Positions 60,773-64,000 of a DNA stretch of 64,000 nucleotides are shown here, one piece after another; position 1 is the first letter of the stretch; each line of letters starts with the position of its first letter. A model generated the notes under the pieces. It was given only the letters and a program-made list of their open reading frames with translations. It had not been told where the DNA came from and made no database searches. This DNA comes from an uncultured Emticicia sp. Lineage in GTDB: Bacteria > Bacteroidota > Bacteroidia > Cytophagales > Spirosomataceae. The DNA lies in the NCBI RefSeq assembly GCF_937903345.1, contig NZ_CALCZQ010000061.1, positions 62,001 to 126,000 of the forward strand, written 5' to 3'. The translations under genes were made by a program, and so were the position numbers.

Positions 60773-62749
60773 CTATTTGGTTTTATTAAATTTTTCTACC
60801 TTTGGTTTAACAAATGTTGTTTTAATAGACTTTTCTGAATCTTTTTTAGGTTTGACAGGAACCTCATTAGCAGGCTTAGTTGTTGACTCTGGCGTAAAAA
60901 CTGGTATAGACTTTGCGGCACCCCCAGCAGCCATTGCCTCTACGGTTCTGATACTTAAATTCAACATACGCTCTTTGATAGCTGTACGCTCAATTTTTCG
61001 TTTCAAATATTTTTCAATCATCAAGGTTGCAATTGGTGCAGCAACCGAACCACCAAAACCTGCATTTTGAACCATTACAGCAATCGCAATCTTAGGGTTG
61101 TAACGCGGAGCGAAAGCAATAAAAATTGAATTATCTTTTCCTTTTTTATTTTGCGAAGTACCTGTTTTACCGCAAATAGAAATACCTTCAACGATACCAG
61201 CACCACCGCCAACAGTTCCATGTTCAACTGCATCTTGCATACCACCAATAATTGCCTCAAAATGACGAGTTTCAATGTCAGTGCGATGCACTTGTCGGTG
61301 TTCAGGCAGCACACCTTTTCCATTCTGACCAATTCCACGAACCAAATGTGGTGTTACCCAATAACCTCTGTTGGCGATTGTTGCTGCCAAATTGGCCATT
61401 TTAAGCATATTCACCGAAATTTCACCTTCACCTATACTTAATGAATAGATATTTGAGAATTTCCATTGCTGTGAACCATAACGCTTGTTATAATATTTTA
61501 CATTTGGCAACAAACCAGATGATTCTGACGGTAAATCAATACCAAGTTTTTGTCCATAGCCAAATTTTTCGACCATATCATGCCATTTAGAAAGCATAAT
61601 CGGAGCAGCCTTAAATGGATTAGTTTCAGGGGTTGCTGACATTGTTTTTTTGAAAACCTGATAAAAATACGGATTACAAGAAAAACGAACAGCATTATGC
61701 AAATCGCCGGATGGATGACCGTGACATTTCACGGGGGCATTACCACAAACAAAGAAAGTTTCGGGAGTAATAGACCCCAATTGCAAACCAACCAATGATT
61801 GTACTAGCTTGAAAGTAGAACCTGGTCGAAAAAAGCCAGTAGCTACACGGTCGTTGAGTGGTTTATCAGGATTGCGGTAAAGTTCCTTGAAGTATTTACT
61901 AAATTGTTTACCAGAAAGCATGTTTGGGTCATAATAGGGGTAAGACCCCATCGCTAAAATTTCGCCAGTTCTTGGTTCAATCGCTACGACGCAACCTGTT
62001 TTTCCTTGAAAAAGGCTGTCAGACAATTTCTGAACTTCTAAATCTACGGTTGTAAAGAGGTTTTTTCCAATTACTGCCAATGTGTCATATTCTCCATCCG
62101 AGTAAGAACCTTTGTTTTCTCCATGCACATTCATCATGGTAAACTTCACTCCTCGCCTACCTCGAAGTTCCATTTCATACTGTTTCTCCAGGCCAGTAAT
62201 ACCAATATAATCGCCGCTTCTGTAATATTCTACTTCTTGAGCTTCGTATGACTTTTTACTTATCTCTCCAATATAACCCAAAGCATTAGCCATCGTACGT
62301 GCAGGATAAGTACGAAAAAACGATAATTCAAACGTAAAACCAGGAAAGCTCACCATTGCATCAGCCACCCGAGCATAATCTTCCTTTGATAGTTGTCTTA
62401 GAAACAAGGTGGAACGATTACGTGAATAACTTTTGGCAATCGTCATTGTACTATCAAAATACGAGCGGGTAATATTGAACAAACGACAAAAAGTTGACGT
62501 ATCCATTTGTTTCACTTTGTAGGGAGTAACATACATGTCATAAACATCTACATTTGCCACTAAAAGCTTACCATTTCTGTCATATATTTGACCTCGAAGT
62601 GGAATCTGAACTTCTTTTTTTAAAGCTCCAGTAGAGCCAATGGTTTGGTAAGTATCATCTATAACTTGAAGGTAAAACAACCTCATTGCATAAATGGTAC
62701 AAACTAAAAAGAAAAAACTAAGAATGATTTGCTTTCTATCTTGGAACAT
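60773..62749 (-). CDS. mrdA: penicillin-binding protein 2 (elongasome transpeptidase)
   Basis: A 658-residue class B PBP with an N-terminal membrane helix (about 9-26) and pedestal domain (QIYDRNGKLLVAN). The transpeptidase domain has FFRPGSTFKLVQS (SxxK), SCNPYFYQVF (SxN) and ISICGKTGTSQN (KTG). A Lys/Pro-rich tail of about 60 residues ends the protein. It cross-links the strands made by RodA, with which it forms an operon (mrdA first, one-base gap). Confidence 0.97.
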   Translation of the reverse strand: MFQDRKQIILSFFFLVCTIYAMRLFYLQVIDDTYQTIGSTGALKKEVQIPLRGQIYDRNGKLLVANVDVYDMYVTPYKVKQMDTSTFCRLFNITRSYFDSTMTIAKSYSRNRSTLFLRQLSKEDYARVADAMVSFPGFTFELSFFRTYPARTMANALGYIGEISKKSYEAQEVEYYRSGDYIGITGLEKQYEMELRGRRGVKFTMMNVHGENKGSYSDGEYDTLAVIGKNLFTTVDLEVQKLSDSLFQGKTGCVVAIEPRTGEILAMGSYPYYDPNMLSGKQFSKYFKELYRNPDKPLNDRVATGFFRPGSTFKLVQSLVGLQLGSITPETFFVCGNAPVKCHGHPSGDLHNAVRFSCNPYFYQVFKKTMSATPETNPFKAAPIMLSKWHDMVEKFGYGQKLGIDLPSESSGLLPNVKYYNKRYGSQQWKFSNIYSLSIGEGEISVNMLKMANLAATIANRGYWVTPHLVRGIGQNGKGVLPEHRQVHRTDIETRHFEAIIGGMQDAVEHGTVGGGAGIVEGISICGKTGTSQNKKGKDNSIFIAFAPRYNPKIAIAVMVQNAGFGGSVAAPIATLMIEKYLKRKIERTAIKERMLNLSIRTVEAMAAGGAAKSIPVFTPESTTKPANEVPVKPKKDSEKSIKTTFVKPKVEKFNKTK

Positions 62750-63053
62750 TCTACTAATAAAATCTATAGGGTTTTTGCTAAAGAATTTGTCAAAGGAGTT
62801 TAATTTTTAGCACATATATAATCTTGTGTTTCTAAATTAAGCTAGATACAACTATCTTTTGACTAATAGGTACTAATCATAATAATATACTTTTTTATAT
62901 CGTCTAACAAAGTTCTTGAAAAATCAACAGATTTCTGCATATATTGCCTAAGAAAATTTGTTTTTTTTGTAAAAAAGTATTTTCCTAAAAAAGATTAAAA
63001 TTATTTTAAGTATTTATACGATTTTTACAGGAAAATATAAAGTAATTACTGGA
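62750..63053. other. 304-base AT-rich divergent intergenic gap
   Basis: It holds the 5' sides of mrdA (minus) and tsaE (plus). I see no full promoter match, gene or repeat, only A/T-rich sequence. Confidence 0.4.
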
Positions 63054-63458
63054 ATGTTTTATAATTTGGAAGATTTAGGGCAAATAGCTCAAATGGTAGT
63101 TAAAGCCGCAGGTGGTCGAAATATTTGGATTTTTGAAGGAGAAATGGGGTCTGGAAAAACAACCATGATTAATGCAATTTGTAAGGAATTGGGGGTATTG
63201 GGGAACATTCAAAGCCCAACTTTTTCGATAGTTAATGAATATTTTTCATCAGCAGGAAAAACCATCTATCATTTTGATTTTTATCGTATTCAAAACGAAA
63301 CAGAAGCACTCGATTTTGGTATAGAAGAATACTTTGATTCGGGAAGTATCTGCTTGATCGAATGGGCCGAAAAAGTTGAATCTCTTTTGCCTGATAACTG
63401 TTTTAAAATAAAAATCGGTTTGATCGGCGATTTAGAGAGAAATATAGAATTTAACTAA
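63054..63458 (+). CDS. tsaE: tRNA threonylcarbamoyladenosine synthesis ATPase TsaE
   Basis: A 134-residue P-loop ATPase with EGEMGSGKTT (29-37), the switch segment NIQSPTFSIVNEYF and a Walker-B-like HFDFYRI, then EYFDSGSICLIEWAEKVESL. It works with TsaB and TsaD in making the t6A modification on ANN-reading tRNAs. It is followed by the alanine dehydrogenase gene, a pairing seen in related Bacteroidota. Confidence 0.95.
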   Translation: MFYNLEDLGQIAQMVVKAAGGRNIWIFEGEMGSGKTTMINAICKELGVLGNIQSPTFSIVNEYFSSAGKTIYHFDFYRIQNETEALDFGIEEYFDSGSICLIEWAEKVESLLPDNCFKIKIGLIGDLERNIEFN

Positions 63459-63528
63459 AATACCAGTTTTTAGTGCACAGTTATTATGTTCATCAGCAAG
63501 GTATTTTCCAATAACTAGTAAACAAACA

Positions 63529-64000
63529 ATGAGCGGACAATCTATTTCAGAATTAGCACAGCAATCTATTCTTTACCCACAAGATTCGCCAGAGCTGATA
63601 AAAAAAGGCAAAAAAAGCCTTTTTATCGGACTACCTCGTGAAGTTTCATTACAGGAAAACCGCATTGCAATTACACCCGAGTCGGTCAGGTTGTTGATTA
63701 GAAACGGCCACGAGGTAATAATAGAAAAAGATGCTGGAAAAGGAGCAAAGTTTTCAGACAATGATTTTAGCGAAGCGGGTGCAAAAATAGTTTATACCCC
63801 ACAGGAGGTTTTTGAAGCTGATTTGATTGTAAAAATAGAGCCCTTACTCGAAGCTGAAATGGCTTATTTAAAAGCTGGTCAAACAGTTATATCTACGCTA
63901 AATGTTCCAAACCTCTCTCGTTCATATTTTGAACAACTTAACGAAAAACGAGTAACAGGCATTGGTTTTGAGCTAATTCAAGATAAGGTAGGCAATTATC
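63529..64000 (+). CDS. alanine dehydrogenase/transhydrogenase-alpha family protein (partial)
   Basis: The first 157 residues are inside the window. They begin MSGQSISELAQQSILYPQDS, and the catalytic domain starts at FIGLPREVSLQENRIAITPE with VRLLIRNGHEVIIEKDAGKG, then KIEPLLEAEM, where the Lys and Glu are the family's substrate-site residues. This matches Bacteroidota alanine dehydrogenases, which carry an N-terminal extension of about 30 residues. It converts L-alanine to pyruvate with NAD. The C-terminal NAD domain lies beyond the right edge. Confidence 0.88.
   Translation, partial: MSGQSISELAQQSILYPQDSPELIKKGKKSLFIGLPREVSLQENRIAITPESVRLLIRNGHEVIIEKDAGKGAKFSDNDFSEAGAKIVYTPQEVFEADLIVKIEPLLEAEMAYLKAGQTVISTLNVPNLSRSYFEQLNEKRVTGIGFELIQDKVGNY

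Noticed and set aside
1..64000. CRISPR array, insertion sequence or prophage
   Set aside because: No regularly spaced repeats with unique spacers, no transposase or integrase frames and no phage structural genes are visible. The only tandem repeats are the two 15-bp arrays.

Overview
The window looks like a chromosomal segment of an AT-rich member of the Bacteroidota, most likely a Cytophagales bacterium of the Emticicia/Arcicella/Flectobacillus kind. The phylum call rests on several things seen here. Several promoters have the Bacteroidota form (TTG near -33, TAnnTTTG near -7). Shine-Dalgarno sequences are essentially absent. The gene families are typical (Dabb protein, DUF6090, DUF5672, YbiT-type ABC-F, DUF1501, RelA/Fur/PurA set, tsaE next to alanine dehydrogenase). 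The genus-level guess is inference only.

Layout. 1-10 kb: end of rpmH, an M61 peptidase, a hot-dog thioesterase, a secreted amidase, an M28 peptidase, dnaX, a VOC protein, a protein that resembles DNA polymerase III psi, purA and fur. 10-16 kb: a carbamoyltransferase-SxtJ-SxtK-like (DUF5989) cluster whose carbamoyltransferase is broken, a hypothetical, and relA/spoT. 16-25 kb: tRNA-Leu, tig, gpmI, a stretch of decayed genes including a dead RelE-type toxin, a low-molecular-weight phosphatase, a secreted amidohydrolase, mltG and hisS. 25-34 kb: a 47-codon orphan unit, then a run of surface-glycan style genes (methyltransferase, two SDRs, DUF5672, GT9, GT4) and a lipid kinase. 34-44 kb: DUF3050, a CDP-alcohol phosphatidyltransferase, an orphan DUF1501, groESL behind regularly spaced repeats, a Doc toxin with an unfamiliar partner, an AcuI-type reductase and a DUF5009 membrane protein. 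44-64 kb: a BclA-like surface protein with a stop in its signal peptide, a LytTR regulator, a phospholipase-C-like protein carrying a pentapeptide array, rpsT, radC, an ABC-F ATPase, S41 protease, gyrB, DsrE, metF, a CoA-transferase, rodA-mrdA, tsaE and the start of alanine dehydrogenase.

Most of the window is core genome: replication (dnaX, gyrB, radC, psi-like), translation (rpmH, rpsT, hisS, tRNA-Leu, tsaE), folding (tig, groESL), stringent response (relA/spoT) and cell-wall elongation (rodA, mrdA, mltG). The accessory parts show active decay: at least four loci carry premature stops or frameshifts.

The observations I rate highest are these. A run of ten A at codon 378-381 of dnaX meets a stop within a few codons after slippage in either direction, as expected for programmed production of a gamma-like short form. 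A likely psi (HolD) homologue sits one gene away from dnaX. An sxtI-J-K-like carbamoyltransferase module has lost only its enzyme. Three TTGKCAG repeats lie exactly 21 bp apart upstream of groES. A 15-bp minisatellite has expanded in frame between the signal peptide and the catalytic domain of a zinc phospholipase, and a similar 15-bp array lies upstream of relA.
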